A stretch of DNA of 64,000 nt from NCBI RefSeq assembly GCF_000525975.1, contig NZ_AODK01000005.1, positions 1-64,000 on the forward strand, given 5' to 3'. The stretch's first letter is position 1; each line of letters begins with the position of its first letter. A program made the position numbers and the translations under genes. Positions 48,887-59,734 of the stretch are shown piece by piece. The notes beneath the pieces were generated by a model, which had not been told where the DNA came from, searched no databases, and saw only the letters and a program-made list of their open reading frames with translations. This DNA is from Listeria rocourtiae FSL F6-920. GTDB lineage: Bacteria; Bacillota; Bacilli; Lactobacillales; Listeriaceae.

Positions 48887-49462
48887 TTATACCTCACCTT
48901 CAATTTGTAAACGTGCAAAATAGTTGTAAGCTTCAAATGTATCGGGAAAAATGGGTTGTCTTTTCGTAATTAAAAACGTAATTGTGTTGGACAAAGCAAA
49001 CAACATAGCCTTATCTAAAGAGTCAAAAGAGAGACGACGAGCCTTATAAACGCCTGGAAATGAACGGTTCGGTTCAGTGTAATCGGCAAGATAGATAACT
49101 TTATCCATCATACTCATCGCGGCATTCCCGGTTGTGTGGCAAGCAATGGCTTTTAAAACCGTTTCATCTTCTACACCAAATTTCGTTTCTGCAAAATAGG
49201 CCCCAATAGGTGCATGCCAAAGTTCTTCGTTGTATGTGAATAATTTGGGATCCATTTTTTGCTCAACCATAACCGCCATCATTGCTTCTTTATCCATATA
49301 CTTCGCGTAATCATGCAACAAGGCAGCTAAGCTCACTTGCCCTCGGTCTAATTTATAATGATCCGCAAGCTCGAGCGCTGTTTTTTCAACGCCAAGTGTG
49401 TGAATAAAACGTTTTTCAGGCATCGCTTCTTTGACTGCTTCCAAGATTTCTTCTCTATTCAT
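48887..49462 (-). CDS. HD-domain hydrolase YqeK family
   Basis: 191 residues with an HD motif (LLHDYAKYMDKEAM), HTLGVEKTALELAD and CHTTGNAAMSMMDKVIYLADYTEPNRSF. YqeK proteins are symmetric Ap4A hydrolases. It overlaps nadD by eight bases. Confidence 0.9.
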   Translation of the reverse strand: MNREEILEAVKEAMPEKRFIHTLGVEKTALELADHYKLDRGQVSLAALLHDYAKYMDKEAMMAVMVEQKMDPKLFTYNEELWHAPIGAYFAETKFGVEDETVLKAIACHTTGNAAMSMMDKVIYLADYTEPNRSFPGVYKARRLSFDSLDKAMLFALSNTITFLITKRQPIFPDTFEAYNYFARLQIEGEV

Positions 49463-50024
49463 ATAAATGATGCTCCTTTATATACTCGCTAACCTCATTG
49501 GGAACATAATAATCGATTGGTAATCCTGTGGCTAAACGTTCTCTTAACATCGAAGACGAGATGTCCATAGCTGGAACTTCAATCGTGTCAATGTCGTAAG
49601 CTGTTCCCCCATCGTAATGTGGTCGATTAACGCCAACAAAGTTCACAAGTTTTATCAGTTCATTAATATGATACCACTTCGGTAAATATTCAACCATGTC
49701 TCCGCCAATTATAAAGGAAAAAGAGGCATTTGGAAACTCCTTTGTCATTTCAATCATCGTATCATACGTATAAGACTTGCCAAATCGATGCATTTCACGG
49801 TCATCTACCTCAAAAAAGGGATTGTCCGAGATGGCAAGTTCAATCATTTTTAGGCGATCAGCATTGCTTGCTAGCCCACTTTCTTTTTTGTGTGGTGGAA
49901 TAGCATTAGGCAGGAAAATAATTTTTTCAAGCCCTAGTTTAATACGTGCCTCATTGGCAATAATTAAATGCGCATGATGTGGCGGGTCAAACGTACCACC
50001 TAAAATGCCGATTTTCGCTTTCAA
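49455..50024 (-). CDS. nadD: Nicotinate-nucleotide adenylyltransferase
   Basis: 189 residues: GILGGTFDPPHHAHLIIA nucleotide-binding site and C-terminal DISSSMLRERLATG (ISSTxIR-like). It makes deamido-NAD. Followed by yqeK and rsfS, an order common in Bacillales. Confidence 0.95.
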   Translation of the reverse strand: MKAKIGILGGTFDPPHHAHLIIANEARIKLGLEKIIFLPNAIPPHKKESGLASNADRLKMIELAISDNPFFEVDDREMHRFGKSYTYDTMIEMTKEFPNASFSFIIGGDMVEYLPKWYHINELIKLVNFVGVNRPHYDGGTAYDIDTIEVPAMDISSSMLRERLATGLPIDYYVPNEVSEYIKEHHLYE

Positions 50025-50039
50025 ATCAGATACACCTTC

Positions 50040-50330
50040 TTATGGTAATTGGATTTGTTTCTTGTTTTTCGATTCTTTATAAAGGATAATTGTACGGCCA
50101 ATAACTTGCACAAGCTCTGATCCTGAGCGCGAACTAATCATTTCCGCCACTTCTTCTTTTGGTTGCTCACAATTTTGTAAAATCGAAACCTTGATTAGCT
50201 CGCGAACTTCAATAGCTTCGACAATGTGCTTAATCAAATGTGGAGATACCCCACCTTTTCCAACTTGAAAAATGGCATCGATATCATGGGCTTCTTTGCG
50301 TAAAAAACGCTTTTGAATATTCGTTAACAT
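50040..50330 (-). CDS. YhbY/CRM-domain RNA-binding protein
   Basis: 96 residues, basic: LTNIQKRFLRKEAHDIDAIFQVGKGGV and IISSRSGSELVQVIGRTIILYK-type GxxG and core strands of the CRM domain. Ribosome-assembly associated. Its start overlaps the aroE stop codon. Confidence 0.92.
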   Translation of the reverse strand: MLTNIQKRFLRKEAHDIDAIFQVGKGGVSPHLIKHIVEAIEVRELIKVSILQNCEQPKEEVAEMISSRSGSELVQVIGRTIILYKESKNKKQIQLP

Positions 50331-51152
50331 TATTTTCCTCCTAATTGTTTCAGTACAGTGTTTCGCATGAGTTCACGGTCTGCTTCTATTCCTGTCCATA
50401 ATTGGAAAGCAATCGCTGCTTGGTTGACAAACATAGGTAAACCGTTTTGCGTAATGGCTCCATAAATTTTTGCCTCTTTTAAAAAAAGGCGTTTCGGCAG
50501 GATTATAGATAATATCAGAAACAATGGTGCCTGCAGTTAAGTCATGCAATCTGATTGGTAATTCTGCATTTTCTTTCGTAAGTCCGGCTGATGTTGTTTG
50601 AATAACGATTGTAAACTTAGCAATTTGCGACTCCGCTTCAACTAAACTCATAGCCCGATGCTCCGTACCTTCCACCATTTTCATAGCTTTTTCAAGCGTC
50701 CGGTTGGCGACAGTCAGACTCGCTTTCGTATGATGCTTAAGGGCATGGTAAATCGCTTTGCTCGCACCACCCGCACCAAGAACTAATATTTGGTCGTTTT
50801 CTGTGATAGGACGAATGCTTTGTAAACCTTGCAAGTAGCCAACACCATCTGTATTATAACCTATCCATTGTCCTTCTTTAACTACGACTGTATTCACAGC
50901 ACCGCAAGCCGCAGCTTCTGAATCTAATTGATCTAAAAAAGGGCGAATGGCTTCTTTAAAAGGGCTCGTAACATTGAACCCACTAACACCTAGAGCTTTA
51001 AGTCCTTCTATGGCGGGTGTGAAGGACGCCTCATTTAGTAAAAAAGGAACATAGCTCGCATCTAATTTATTCTGCTCCAATAATGCTGTGTGCATTGCTG
51101 GAGATAACGAATGGGCGATTGGATTTCCGATAACACAGTATAATTCTTTCAT
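50330..51152 (-). CDS. aroE: Shikimate 5-dehydrogenase, homopolymer-interrupted
   Basis: About 273 residues after removing one A from 50481-50487 (junction [16 protein letters not shown]). Substrate motif [24 protein letters not shown]-binding [14 protein letters not shown] and [21 protein letters not shown]-dependent step of aromatic synthesis. The start is ATG 51152 or TTG 51158. It lies between yhbY and yqeH. Confidence 0.94.
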
Positions 51153-51171
51153 TGGCAAAATCGCCTCCTAA

Positions 51172-52273
51172 CTATACAATCGAGCGACGAACTGTTACGC
51201 TCACGCCTTCAGGAACCCAAGCGGTCACTTTTGCGCCACCTTCTAAAACAGTAATCCAGCCGAGTCCTGAGAATACAATATCCGCCTTTTCTTTAATCGC
51301 AAACTGGTACGGTACCAACTTCGGCAATGTTTCTATACCCATTTCACCGGGCGGTTGCAACAGCTTTCCAGCTTGTGTTGCATATAGGTTATCGGCTTTT
51401 TCAAGCTTCGTGCGATGAATCATCAAGTTATTTGACGTATAAACAACGAACGATCTTCTACCACCACTTGTATAATCAAATCGAGCTAGCGCGCCGAAAA
51501 ATAAGGTCTGTTCCTCGTTCAGCTGGTAGGTTACCGGTTTGATTTCTTTTTTTTGGTGATACGAGTTTTAGCGTTTTAGCGTCAATCACATGCGCGATTT
51601 GATGGTGATTGATAATCCCTGGCGTATCAACAAGAACGCTACCGTCTGAAAGCGGGATTTCGATTTTATCAAGCGTCGTACCTGGAAATTGGGAGGTTGT
51701 AATAACATCATTTTCACCAGTGGCTACTTTAATAATTCGATTGATAAGTGTTGATTTCCCAACGTTTGTACACCCAACAACAAACACATCGCGGCCAGCG
51801 CGTTCTTCTTCCATTTTTTCAAGCAAAGCATCAAAAGAGTGACCTTTTTCAGCGCTGACTAAAACACAATCAGTTGGTGCTAGGCCAAGTTCACGAGCAC
51901 GCCCCCGCATCCATTGCGTCAAGCGTTCGCGTTTCAATGATTTAGGTAGCAAATCGGCTTTGTTTCCGACAAGCAGTACCGGGTTATTTCCAACAAAACG
52001 ATGTAGACCTGGTAACCAGCTACCGTCAAAATCGAAAATATCAACAACATAGACAATCAGCGCTTGCTTCGTACCAAGCTGATTCAAGATTTTTAAGAAA
52101 TCATCATCGGTTAACGGTACATCTTGAATCTCATTATAATGTTTCAAGCGAAAACAACGCTGGCAAATAATATCTTCTTTTTCTAAGCTTGATTCTGGTG
52201 CGTATCCTGGTTGGGTTTTATCGGTAGTTTGAATAACGGCTCCACAGCCAATACATCTTAATTCTTCGGTCAC
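51172..52273 (-). CDS. yqeH: Ribosome-biogenesis GTPase YqeH, homopolymer-interrupted
   Basis: A circularly permuted GTPase of 366 residues, the same length as the B. subtilis protein. N-terminal zinc finger (CIGCGAVIQ, CQRCFRLKHY), then G4 NKADLLPK before G1 GCTNVGKSTLI and G3 DTPG. One T too many at 51547-51554 breaks it. Start GTG 52273 with GGGAGG upstream. Required for 30S assembly. Confidence 0.95.
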
Positions 52274-52791
52274 AGAGAATCCTCCCATTTTAATTCTGAT
52301 TTTTTAGCTAATTGCTTCAAAATAATACGTTCCATAAATCGATTAAACTTCGTTGCAAAACCATCTGTATCCTTCACTGGGCGAACAAAGATAGTCGTCA
52401 ATTTTTGGCGGTTCCCACCGAAAATATCGGTCATAATTTGGTCGCCAATCATCACTGTCTCTTCTGGCGTTGAGCCAAGATCCGCGAGCGCTTTTTGGAA
52501 TGAGGCTGCCAATGGCTTTTTCGCTTTCGCCAAGTATGGAATTTTTGTAGCCACAGCAACGCGCTTCACACGCTCTTCATTATTATTAGACACAATCATT
52601 ACTTTGATACCCGCTTCTTCCAACACACGGAACCAGTTGTAAATCTCGTCGGTCGCGTCCAGTTGATCCCAAGCTAGTAACGTATTGTCTAAATCTGTTA
52701 GTACCGTCGTTTTCCCCATTTTTCGCAATTGGTCCGCGGTGATACCAAAAGGCGTTGTTAACATTCTATCCGGTGAGAAATTTTTTAGCAA
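52270..52791 (-). CDS. YqeG family HAD-type phosphatase
   Basis: 173 residues from TTG 52791 (GAGGTG six bases upstream). HAD motif I TDLDNTLLAW, motif II IVSNNNE and motif III/IV MIGDQIMTDIFGGN. It overlaps yqeH by four bases. Substrate unknown. Confidence 0.88.
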   Translation of the reverse strand: MLKNFSPDRMLTTPFGITADQLRKMGKTTVLTDLDNTLLAWDQLDATDEIYNWFRVLEEAGIKVMIVSNNNEERVKRVAVATKIPYLAKAKKPLAASFQKALADLGSTPEETVMIGDQIMTDIFGGNRQKLTTIFVRPVKDTDGFATKFNRFMERIILKQLAKKSELKWEDSL

Positions 52792-52960
52792 AATAGGCAC
52801 CTCTTTATTATTTAATTAGTTTATACGAGTTTTGGCAGGCCAAACAATCACGCGTACATGTAATCCTTATAAATTTTAACATCTTTCCGCGTATTTTACA
52901 AAAAAATCTGAGATAAGTGCTATAATGAAATGGAAAATACGGAAATATAGGGGGATTATG

Positions 52961-54766
52961 ATGTCAAAAAACTATACATTAATTTGGGATTTAGATTCGA
53001 TTTATTCAGGTGGCAGTGGCTCCGAAGAGTTAGCTACAGCGCTTTCTGAAACAGCGAACGAAATTGCGTTATTTAAACAAGCGGTTAGCAATTGGCCGAT
53101 TCCAGGGAGTAAAGAAGATGTCAGTGAATTTTTACTTTTAATTAACCAAAATGCAGATATTACAAAACAACTCATGAACGCAGCAGCTTTTCTAGAATGT
53201 CTATCCTCTGCTGACACACGGGATTTGAAAGCAGTAGAATTAACTGGCAGTGTCTATCAACAATTGTCAGAACTAGAAACAATCGAAAATGAATGGCATG
53301 AAAAATTTGCCTTAGTTCCTGATGCGCTGTGGACTTCCCTCCTTACAGAAAATGGTTTGAGTGAAATCGCCTTTGTGTTAAATGAAGCGCGCGACAATCG
53401 CAAGAAAAAAGGAACACGGGAAGAAGAAGCTGTTATCAATGCTTTAAGCGTCGATGGTTATCGTGGCTGGTCAGATCATTACGATACCGTCGTGGCAACA
53501 ATCCGCATCCCTGTAGTAATAGATGGCGAAGAAAAGCAAGTATCTGCTGGCCAAGCCTTAAATTTGTTGAGCCATCCAGACCGGACTGTTCGTGTCGCAG
53601 TCTTTGAAGCCTATGGAAAAGCGTGGCAAGAGCAATCGCAATTGTTCAGTGATACATTAAACCATTTAGCTGGTTTCCGCCTTGCTGTTTACCGGGCTCG
53701 TAAGTGGGATGACGTTCTCGCCGAACCACTTGCAATCAATCGTTTAGATGAAAAAACCTTAGCAACGATGTGGGAAGTAATTGAAAAACATAAAACAACA
53801 TTCGTTGCGTTTCTAAATCGCAAAGCACAACTATTCGACATAGAAAAATTAAGCTTCCATGATGTTTTTGCCCCATTAACACTTGATTCTGAACCGAAGA
53901 AATACACGTATCAAGAAGGTGCCGATTTTATTCTAACGCAATTCGCGAAGTTCAGTCCGAAAATGGCTAGTTTTGCAAAGCATGCGTTTGAACAACAATG
54001 GATTGAAGCTGAAGATCGTGATAACAAGCGTCCTGGTGGCTTTTGCACTGATATTCCAATGGAGAAAGAAAGCCGAATTTTTATGACATATGATGGCGCT
54101 CCTGGAACCGTCGCAACACTTGCACACGAACTAGGGCACGCTTTTCACTCTCACGTCATCCGCGAAGAACCATTCGAAAATACGAATTACGCGATGAATG
54201 TAGCTGAAACTGCATCGACATTCGCCGAAATGATTATCGCAGACGCCTCCGTTAAAGAAGCCGCTACAAAAGAAGAGAAAATCATCTTATTGGAAGATAA
54301 AATTGGTCGTAGCATCGCATTTTTTATGGACATTCGAGCTCGTTTCCTGTTTGAAACCCGCTTTTATGAAGCACGCAAGAAAGGAATTGTTTCCGCGGAT
54401 CGCCTTAACGAAATAATGAAGGAAGCACAACGAGAAGCGTACCAAGATGCATTATCTGAATATCATCCACAATTCTGGTCTTCAAAATTACATTTTTACA
54501 TTGCAGATGTTCCATTTTACAACTTCCCTTACACATTTGGTTACCTCTTCTCATTAGGAATTTATCACCAAGCTATCGTAGAAGGAAGTGGCTATGAAGA
54601 CAAATACATCGCCTTACTACAAGATACCGGCGCCATGACAACCGAACAGCTCGCACAAAAACATCTAAATATCGACTTAACAAAACCAGATTTCTGGGAA
54701 AGCGCACTGGCAATTGCAGTGGGTGATGTAGAAGAGTTCCTAGATTTAACAAATGATTTAGTATAA
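52961..54766 (+). CDS. pepF: Oligoendopeptidase F family (M3) metallopeptidase
   Basis: 601 residues from ATG 52961 (GGGGG just upstream; ATG 52958 is equally possible). The zinc site HELGHAFHSH with downstream Glu in NVAETASTFAEMI places it in M3. It hydrolyses small peptides in the cytoplasm. It is plus-strand and monocistronic, with a strong terminator after it. Confidence 0.92.
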   Translation: MSKNYTLIWDLDSIYSGGSGSEELATALSETANEIALFKQAVSNWPIPGSKEDVSEFLLLINQNADITKQLMNAAAFLECLSSADTRDLKAVELTGSVYQQLSELETIENEWHEKFALVPDALWTSLLTENGLSEIAFVLNEARDNRKKKGTREEEAVINALSVDGYRGWSDHYDTVVATIRIPVVIDGEEKQVSAGQALNLLSHPDRTVRVAVFEAYGKAWQEQSQLFSDTLNHLAGFRLAVYRARKWDDVLAEPLAINRLDEKTLATMWEVIEKHKTTFVAFLNRKAQLFDIEKLSFHDVFAPLTLDSEPKKYTYQEGADFILTQFAKFSPKMASFAKHAFEQQWIEAEDRDNKRPGGFCTDIPMEKESRIFMTYDGAPGTVATLAHELGHAFHSHVIREEPFENTNYAMNVAETASTFAEMIIADASVKEAATKEEKIILLEDKIGRSIAFFMDIRARFLFETRFYEARKKGIVSADRLNEIMKEAQREAYQDALSEYHPQFWSSKLHFYIADVPFYNFPYTFGYLFSLGIYHQAIVEGSGYEDKYIALLQDTGAMTTEQLAQKHLNIDLTKPDFWESALAIAVGDVEEFLDLTNDLV

Positions 54767-54772
54767 TAGTAA

Positions 54773-54802
54773 CGCCCGCTTCTCTATTAGCGGGCGCTTT
54801 TC
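54773..54802 (+). terminator. Terminator after pepF
   Basis: CGCCCGCT-tctctatt-AGCGGGCG stem and a T-rich tail, six bases past the stop codon. Confidence 0.8.
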
Positions 54803-55511
54803 AATACGATAGCTGTTCGACCAGCTTCACAACACACGCTGACGAATTCTTTGCAGCCGTCACCAAAAACTCATCAAAAGAAACACTTGCTTCACTATCG
54901 GCAACATCAGAAAGTGCTCGAATAATTAAAAATGGTACTTCAAATTGGTGCGCCACTTGAGCAATAGCGCAAGCTTCCATTTCCACTGCTTTGACCTCTG
55001 GGAAGAAAGTTGTAATCAATTCCCGCTGATCTGGTCGGTGAATAAAAGAATCCGTCGTCACGACAAGCCCATAAACTGCTTTATTCCCTTCCGAAAAGCT
55101 ATCCTGATAGATTTGCTGTGCCAAGCGCATTGCCTCCTCATCGCCTTGATAAAGCGCAGGCATTTGTGGCACTTGACCATATGTATAGCCAAAAGCTGTC
55201 GCATCAACATCCCCATACGCCAAATGGTCTGAAATAATGACATCCCCCACTTCTAACTCCGCGCCAATCCCACCCGCAGAACCAGTATTTATTATCAATG
55301 AAATATCATAATGATCGCATAGCAATGCCGTCGATAACGCTGCATTTACCTTTCCAATACCAGATTTAAGCAAAACAATCTCGCTGCCGCCTAATTTACC
55401 TGTATAAAAAACTGCACCGGCTATAGTCGTTTCCTCCAAGCCAACCATTTGTTCACGTAAAATTGTCACTTCTTCTTCCATTGCACCAATAATTGCGATT
55501 TTACCCACCAT
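54801..55511 (-). CDS. mtnN: 5'-methylthioadenosine/S-adenosylhomocysteine nucleosidase
   Basis: 236 residues: IAIIGAMEEEVTILRE, NTGSAGGIG, and VKAVEMEACAIAQVAHQF with the catalytic Glu, then IRALSDVAD. It recycles SAH and MTA and feeds LuxS. It follows the YrrS-like gene. Confidence 0.95.
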   Translation of the reverse strand: MVGKIAIIGAMEEEVTILREQMVGLEETTIAGAVFYTGKLGGSEIVLLKSGIGKVNAALSTALLCDHYDISLIINTGSAGGIGAELEVGDVIISDHLAYGDVDATAFGYTYGQVPQMPALYQGDEEAMRLAQQIYQDSFSEGNKAVYGLVVTTDSFIHRPDQRELITTFFPEVKAVEMEACAIAQVAHQFEVPFLIIRALSDVADSEASVSFDEFLVTAAKNSSACVVKLVEQLSY

Positions 55512-55575
55512 TCATCGTCCTTCCCTTTAAAAAAACTGCGTTCGAAAGGGATAATCCAATCGAAACACAGTCTTA

Positions 55576-56211
55576 TCAGTTTTTCTTATCATTTGTTTTC
55601 AATACTTCTACTTTTATCGGTTGCCATCCTGATCCGTCAATCCAAGTAATATACACTCGAAAAGCGTTGTCTGGCTCTGATTTTGATGTAACCGTACCAA
55701 TAGATTGCGTTGCTGGGTCTTCTCCACGACCAACATACCAGATGGTCATGTCACCATTATCAATACCTGTCGCCTCAGAAAATGCGTTCACTTTCTCTTC
55801 CCAATCCTGGCTCCCCATTTCATAGGAATTCACATGATCACCTTTTTGTTCTGTTCCGACTGGTTTCCAATCTTTCGTAATCACTTTCGACACATTAGGA
55901 TCATCGCTGGTTTCCGTCGTTTGCTCTTTCGGCTTCTCGGTGTCCTTTGCTTTAGAGTCATCCTTTTTCGTATCATCTGCTTTTTGCGTTTGCTCCGTTT
56001 TCGGCTCTTTTTCCACTTTATCTGCCGAATCCTCAGCCGTTAAAAAAAAAACAAGCCATAAAACAGCAACAATTGCTAAACTCATAATTATGATCAATAC
56101 GTTTAAAGTGATACTCGTTCTTTTATGTTTACTATTTTGCTTAGAGCGAGATGCTTCCACTTGGTTCTGGGCACTGCGTCGCTGCTCTTCTTTTTGTGTT
56201 TTCTTGTCCAT
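55576..56211 (-). CDS. YrrS-like DUF1510 membrane protein
   Basis: 211 residues from ATG 56211 (AAGGTGG upstream). A basic Gln/Lys/Ser-rich cytoplasmic N-terminus, one transmembrane helix (VLIIIMSLAIVAVLWLVFFL, ~42-61), an extracellular Asp/Lys/Thr-rich disordered linker, and a C-terminal DUF1510 domain (WEEKVNAFSEATGIDNGDMTIWYV). Unknown function; it lies between greA and mtnN, as yrrS does in Bacillus. Confidence 0.85.
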   Translation of the reverse strand: MDKKTQKEEQRRSAQNQVEASRSKQNSKHKRTSITLNVLIIIMSLAIVAVLWLVFFLTAEDSADKVEKEPKTEQTQKADDTKKDDSKAKDTEKPKEQTTETSDDPNVSKVITKDWKPVGTEQKGDHVNSYEMGSQDWEEKVNAFSEATGIDNGDMTIWYVGRGEDPATQSIGTVTSKSEPDNAFRVYITWIDGSGWQPIKVEVLKTNDKKN

Positions 56212-56223
56212 ATATGCCACCAC

Positions 56224-56463
56224 CTTACCTAGCTCGGCGAAGCGAAAACGGTTTATCTTCGTCGTTAAAGGCTCCGTTCCAGTGCTCTTCTACTCTACGT
56301 TTCGCATAACTTCTCACATGGTCAGAATATTACTTCCTCCCTGTTTTCAGTCAACGTACGCAAATACGCTCCGCACCTGGTACTGCCCTTTTCCCAGAAT
56401 ATAAACCTTTTTTGCTTCGCTGAGGTTTTGCTTTATTTTCTTCAAATGATTTATTATATTCTA
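56224..56463. repeat. Intergenic repeat copy C between greA and yrrS-like gene
   Basis: 240 bp without a gene. On the minus strand it shows GCGGAGCGTATTTGCGTACG (about 56374-56355), then GACTGAAAACAGGGAGG and GACCATGTGAGAAGTTATGCG, which parallel copy B at 48.25-48.33 kb. It also has GGAGCCTTTAACGACGAAGAT, which parallels copy D at 60.53 kb. No clean terminator stem seen. Confidence 0.5.
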
Positions 56464-56940
56464 TTACGCGCTGATTTTCGTAATTTTGACGTTCATTTCG
56501 CCGCCTGGGGTTTGAATCGATACTTCATCGCCTTCTTTGCAACCTAACAAAGCTTTCGCAATCGGTGAATCATTGGAAATTAAACCTTCGAATGGGTCTG
56601 CTTCAGCACTTCCTACAATCGTATAACTTTCTTCATCACCATTTGGTAGTTCTATGAAAGTCACCGTATTTCCAAGCGCAACTTCACCGCTCATTGCGCT
56701 AGCATCGATGATTTGTGCGTTGCGAATCATGTTCTCAAGTGTTGTAATGCGCCCTTCGACAAAAGCTTGCTCGTCTTTAGCAGAATCGTACTCGGAGTTT
56801 TCCGAAAGATCACCGAAACTACGGGCAATTTTAATACGTTCTACGACTTCCTTGCGCTTCACAGTTTTTAGTTCATTTAGTTCATTTTCTAGCTTTGCTT
56901 TACCTTCTAGTGTCATTGGGAATACTTTTTCTGTAGCCAA
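56464..56940 (-). CDS. greA: Transcription elongation factor GreA
   Basis: 158 residues from TTG 56940 (AAGGAG eight bases upstream; the first residues [13 protein letters not shown] match GreA). A coiled-coil N-terminal domain ([46 protein letters not shown]) with acidic tip residues DLSENSEYD, and an FKBP-like C-terminus. It stimulates RNA polymerase transcript cleavage. Confidence 0.96.
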   Translation of the reverse strand: MATEKVFPMTLEGKAKLENELNELKTVKRKEVVERIKIARSFGDLSENSEYDSAKDEQAFVEGRITTLENMIRNAQIIDASAMSGEVALGNTVTFIELPNGDEESYTIVGSAEADPFEGLISNDSPIAKALLGCKEGDEVSIQTPGGEMNVKITKISA

Positions 56941-57127
56941 ATTCTTTCTCTCCTTCATCGTTATGTTATTTGAAAAGCACGGAAGTCTGTTTCCTTTTCC
57001 GCGCCTCAACATGTATTTACTTTACGCCTGAAAGATTACCACGATTCTCAGGGAATGTCCAGCAAATTTTTGTCCAATAGTGAAATTTTATCTTAATTTG
57101 CGTGTAATTACAAGTCGTAGCGTTACC

Positions 57128-57757
57128 TTATCGTTTCATTTCGAGTATTGTCGCTACTTTTGTCGTCATTAAATCGATTGCAACCTTGTTTTCGCCACCT
57201 TCTGGAATGATAATATCGGCATATTTTTTCGTTGGTTCAATAAATTTCTGATACATCGGCTTCACCACGTTCAAATACTGATCAATTACCGACTCCATCG
57301 TCCGCCCGCGTTCATTCACATCACGAACCATCCGCCGTAAAATTCGAATATCATCGTCTGTATCGACATATACCTTAATATCCATAAGATCGCGCAACTT
57401 CGAATCTTCTAAGATTAAAATTCCTTCTAATATAATGACCTCTCTCGGTTCTTGATGAATAATCTCGGTTGAACGCGTGTAAAGCTCGTAATCATAAACC
57501 GGCTTATCAATTGGCTCGTAACGCAGTAATTGCTTAAGATGACGAATCAATAGCTCCGTATCAAACGCCAAAGGATGATCATAATTCGTTTTTAGCCGTT
57601 CCTCAAAGGCCATCTCAGCTTGATCTTTATAATAGAAATCTTGCTCTAACATCAAAATTGAATGTCCTGTAAAATGTTCATAAATTGCTTTGCTCACACT
57701 TGTTTTCCCAGAACCACTACCGCCTGTCACGCCTACTACTATCGGCTTTTTCTTCAT
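57128..57757 (-). CDS. udk: Uridine kinase
   Basis: 209 residues: P-loop [30 protein letters not shown], and [11 protein letters not shown]. It phosphorylates uridine and cytidine with GTP or ATP. The ATG overlaps the stop of the O-methyltransferase (TGATG), so they form one operon with mltG. Confidence 0.95.
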   Translation of the reverse strand: MKKKPIVVGVTGGSGSGKTSVSKAIYEHFTGHSILMLEQDFYYKDQAEMAFEERLKTNYDHPLAFDTELLIRHLKQLLRYEPIDKPVYDYELYTRSTEIIHQEPREVIILEGILILEDSKLRDLMDIKVYVDTDDDIRILRRMVRDVNERGRTMESVIDQYLNVVKPMYQKFIEPTKKYADIIIPEGGENKVAIDLMTTKVATILEMKR

Positions 57758-58407
57758 CACTTTGCGCCTTCCTTTCTGCGACTAATCGCAAGGCCATCCC
57801 CTAAAGGAACAGTCGTCGTAGTGAAATTTGGATTTTGCAAAAGCCAATCATTGAATTCCCGCATTTTTCTAGAAACACGTTGTTTTTGTTGCGCGCGCGG
57901 CGTATCATGTAATGCCAATCCTTTGAAAAGGACATTATCACTGTAAATAACGCCACCTGGAGCCAATTTATCAATATACACATCGAAAAATTTGGCATAC
58001 TGTGCTTTTGCAGCATCAATGAAAATAGCATCAAAATTCTCTTTTTCAAGCACAATGGAGCTATCTTCTAAAGCGTCCATCAGCAATACTTCCACCCGAT
58101 CTTCCACACCAAAAGCATGGACATTATGCCAAGCGCGGTCATAACGCGTTTGATCACGCTCCATCGTGACAATATGTACATCTGGCAACGCATCCGCCAT
58201 CCGTAGCGCCGAGTAACCAATTGCTGTTCCGATTTCCAAGATTCGCTTCGGCTGTTGAATTTGCATAATTTGTAACATAAAATGCATCGAATCTACTTCC
58301 ATAATTGGTACTTCGTGTTCTGCTGCATAAGCTTCCAAATCCATAAAAAACGGCTTGCGTTCCGGAATGTGTGAAAGCAAATAACTATGAATTAATGTAT
58401 CGTTCAC
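57757..58407 (-). CDS. O-methyltransferase family protein (YrrM-like)
   Basis: 216 residues, CCoAMT-like: [16 protein letters not shown] motif [21 protein letters not shown], and metal-site DNVLFKG. YrrM (TrmR) in B. subtilis methylates tRNA hydroxyuridine; this is a likely counterpart by context and length. It is downstream of mltG and coupled to udk. Confidence 0.88.
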   Translation of the reverse strand: MNDTLIHSYLLSHIPERKPFFMDLEAYAAEHEVPIMEVDSMHFMLQIMQIQQPKRILEIGTAIGYSALRMADALPDVHIVTMERDQTRYDRAWHNVHAFGVEDRVEVLLMDALEDSSIVLEKENFDAIFIDAAKAQYAKFFDVYIDKLAPGGVIYSDNVLFKGLALHDTPRAQQKQRVSRKMREFNDWLLQNPNFTTTTVPLGDGLAISRRKEGAK

Positions 58408-58430
58408 TGTTCTAAATCCCCTTTAAAGAC

Positions 58431-58479
58431 CAATGATAAGCGCTTGTTTCTGCCCTTTAAAGAGCAAAACAAACGCTTA
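58431..58479. terminator. Long palindrome between mltG and the O-methyltransferase gene
   Basis: GATAAGCGCTTGTTT pairs with AAACAAACGCTTATC around a short loop. There is no T tract on the minus strand, so its effect on the downstream udk gene is unclear. Confidence 0.45.
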
Positions 58480-58489
58480 TCGTGTCCAT

Positions 58490-59558
58490 TTATTGATTAT
58501 TTGTAATGTGTTCTTCTTTTAATCTATTATGCTCTTCTAGTGTTTTAGAAAAATAAACTTGACCTGTTTTCGTATTCGCTAAAAAGTATAGATAATCCGT
58601 TTTTTCCGGGTTCAATGTTGCTTCCATTGATGTCTTTCCGCTGTTGGAAATCGGACCAGGTGGCAAACCTTTGTATTTGTATGTGTTGTATGGCGAATCC
58701 ACTTGTAAATCTTCATACATCGTGCGTGATTTATGCTTGCCAAGCGCGTAAAGGACTGTTGGATCTGTCTGTAATGGCATGCCTTCTTTCAAACGATTAT
58801 AAAAAACACTCGAAATTTTACTACGATCCACATTTGCCGTGGCTTCCTTTTCAATCAGCGATGACATCGTTAAGAAATGGTGCACGGACATTTTTTTGTT
58901 TTGTGAGTTCTGGCTTGTATTTCGCGATATTAGCATCTGTTGCCTTGACCATGTCACTTATCATCGCTTTAATATCCGTTTTCCCAGTAAATTCGTATGT
59001 TGCAGGGTACAAGTAACCTTCTAACGGGTGCTTAATTTTCGGTGCCAGAACATCTTTTGTCACCGTATCAGGATATGCCGTCATCAATTCATTCACAAAT
59101 GCTTTATCGTCCATCACGCTCAAAATATCCGCCTTCTGAAGCTCCGGTTTGTAAACAACCATGCGATCCGCGATTTGATCCAACGAATATCCTTCTGGTA
59201 TTACAAGTTTAGATGGCGCAATTACTTCCCCTCTCTTCAGTTCATTAACCACTTGTTCGACAGTCATCGATGGGCTCAGTTTATATTTTCCAGCTTTTAA
59301 GTTCGTTTCATTTTTATATTTCACATAGTACGTAAAAATCACACTGCTATTAATCACATTATTTTCTTGCAAAATATCACCAATTTCCGACACTTTGGAG
59401 CCTTTCGGAATGTCTACAATAATTGTTTCCTTGCTCGATGCATTAACAGCTTGAAGTTGCGAATCAACGTAAAAATAGCCGCCAACAGTTAACGCAACCA
59501 AAACCAAAGCAATACTCGAAATAATAATCGTGATCATTTTGCTCTTAGATTTTTTCAT
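58490..59558 (-). CDS. mltG: Endolytic transglycosylase MltG, homopolymer-interrupted
   Basis: About 355 residues after removing one T from 58891-58897 (junction KNVRAPFLND→SVHHFLTMSSLIEKEA). One N-terminal transmembrane helix, a LysM-like subdomain (IVDIPKGSKVSEIGDIL), and the YceG catalytic core LEGYLYPATYEF, SLIEKEATANVDRSKISSVFYNRL (catalytic Glu) and LQTDPTVLYALG. It cleaves nascent glycan chains during elongation. Confidence 0.94.
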
Positions 59559-59734
59559 CTCTAAACCTCTTTCATTCTTCTATGCAAAACTGTTCTCCAT
59601 CTATTATAACGGTAATCACTACAAGAGTTCAACTACATTCAATAAAAAATATAAATTCGTGACGTTTCCGACAAATTTAGGTATAATAAGGAAGCATCAT
59701 TCAACGGTTCAATCAAAATGAAAGAAGGCTTTCC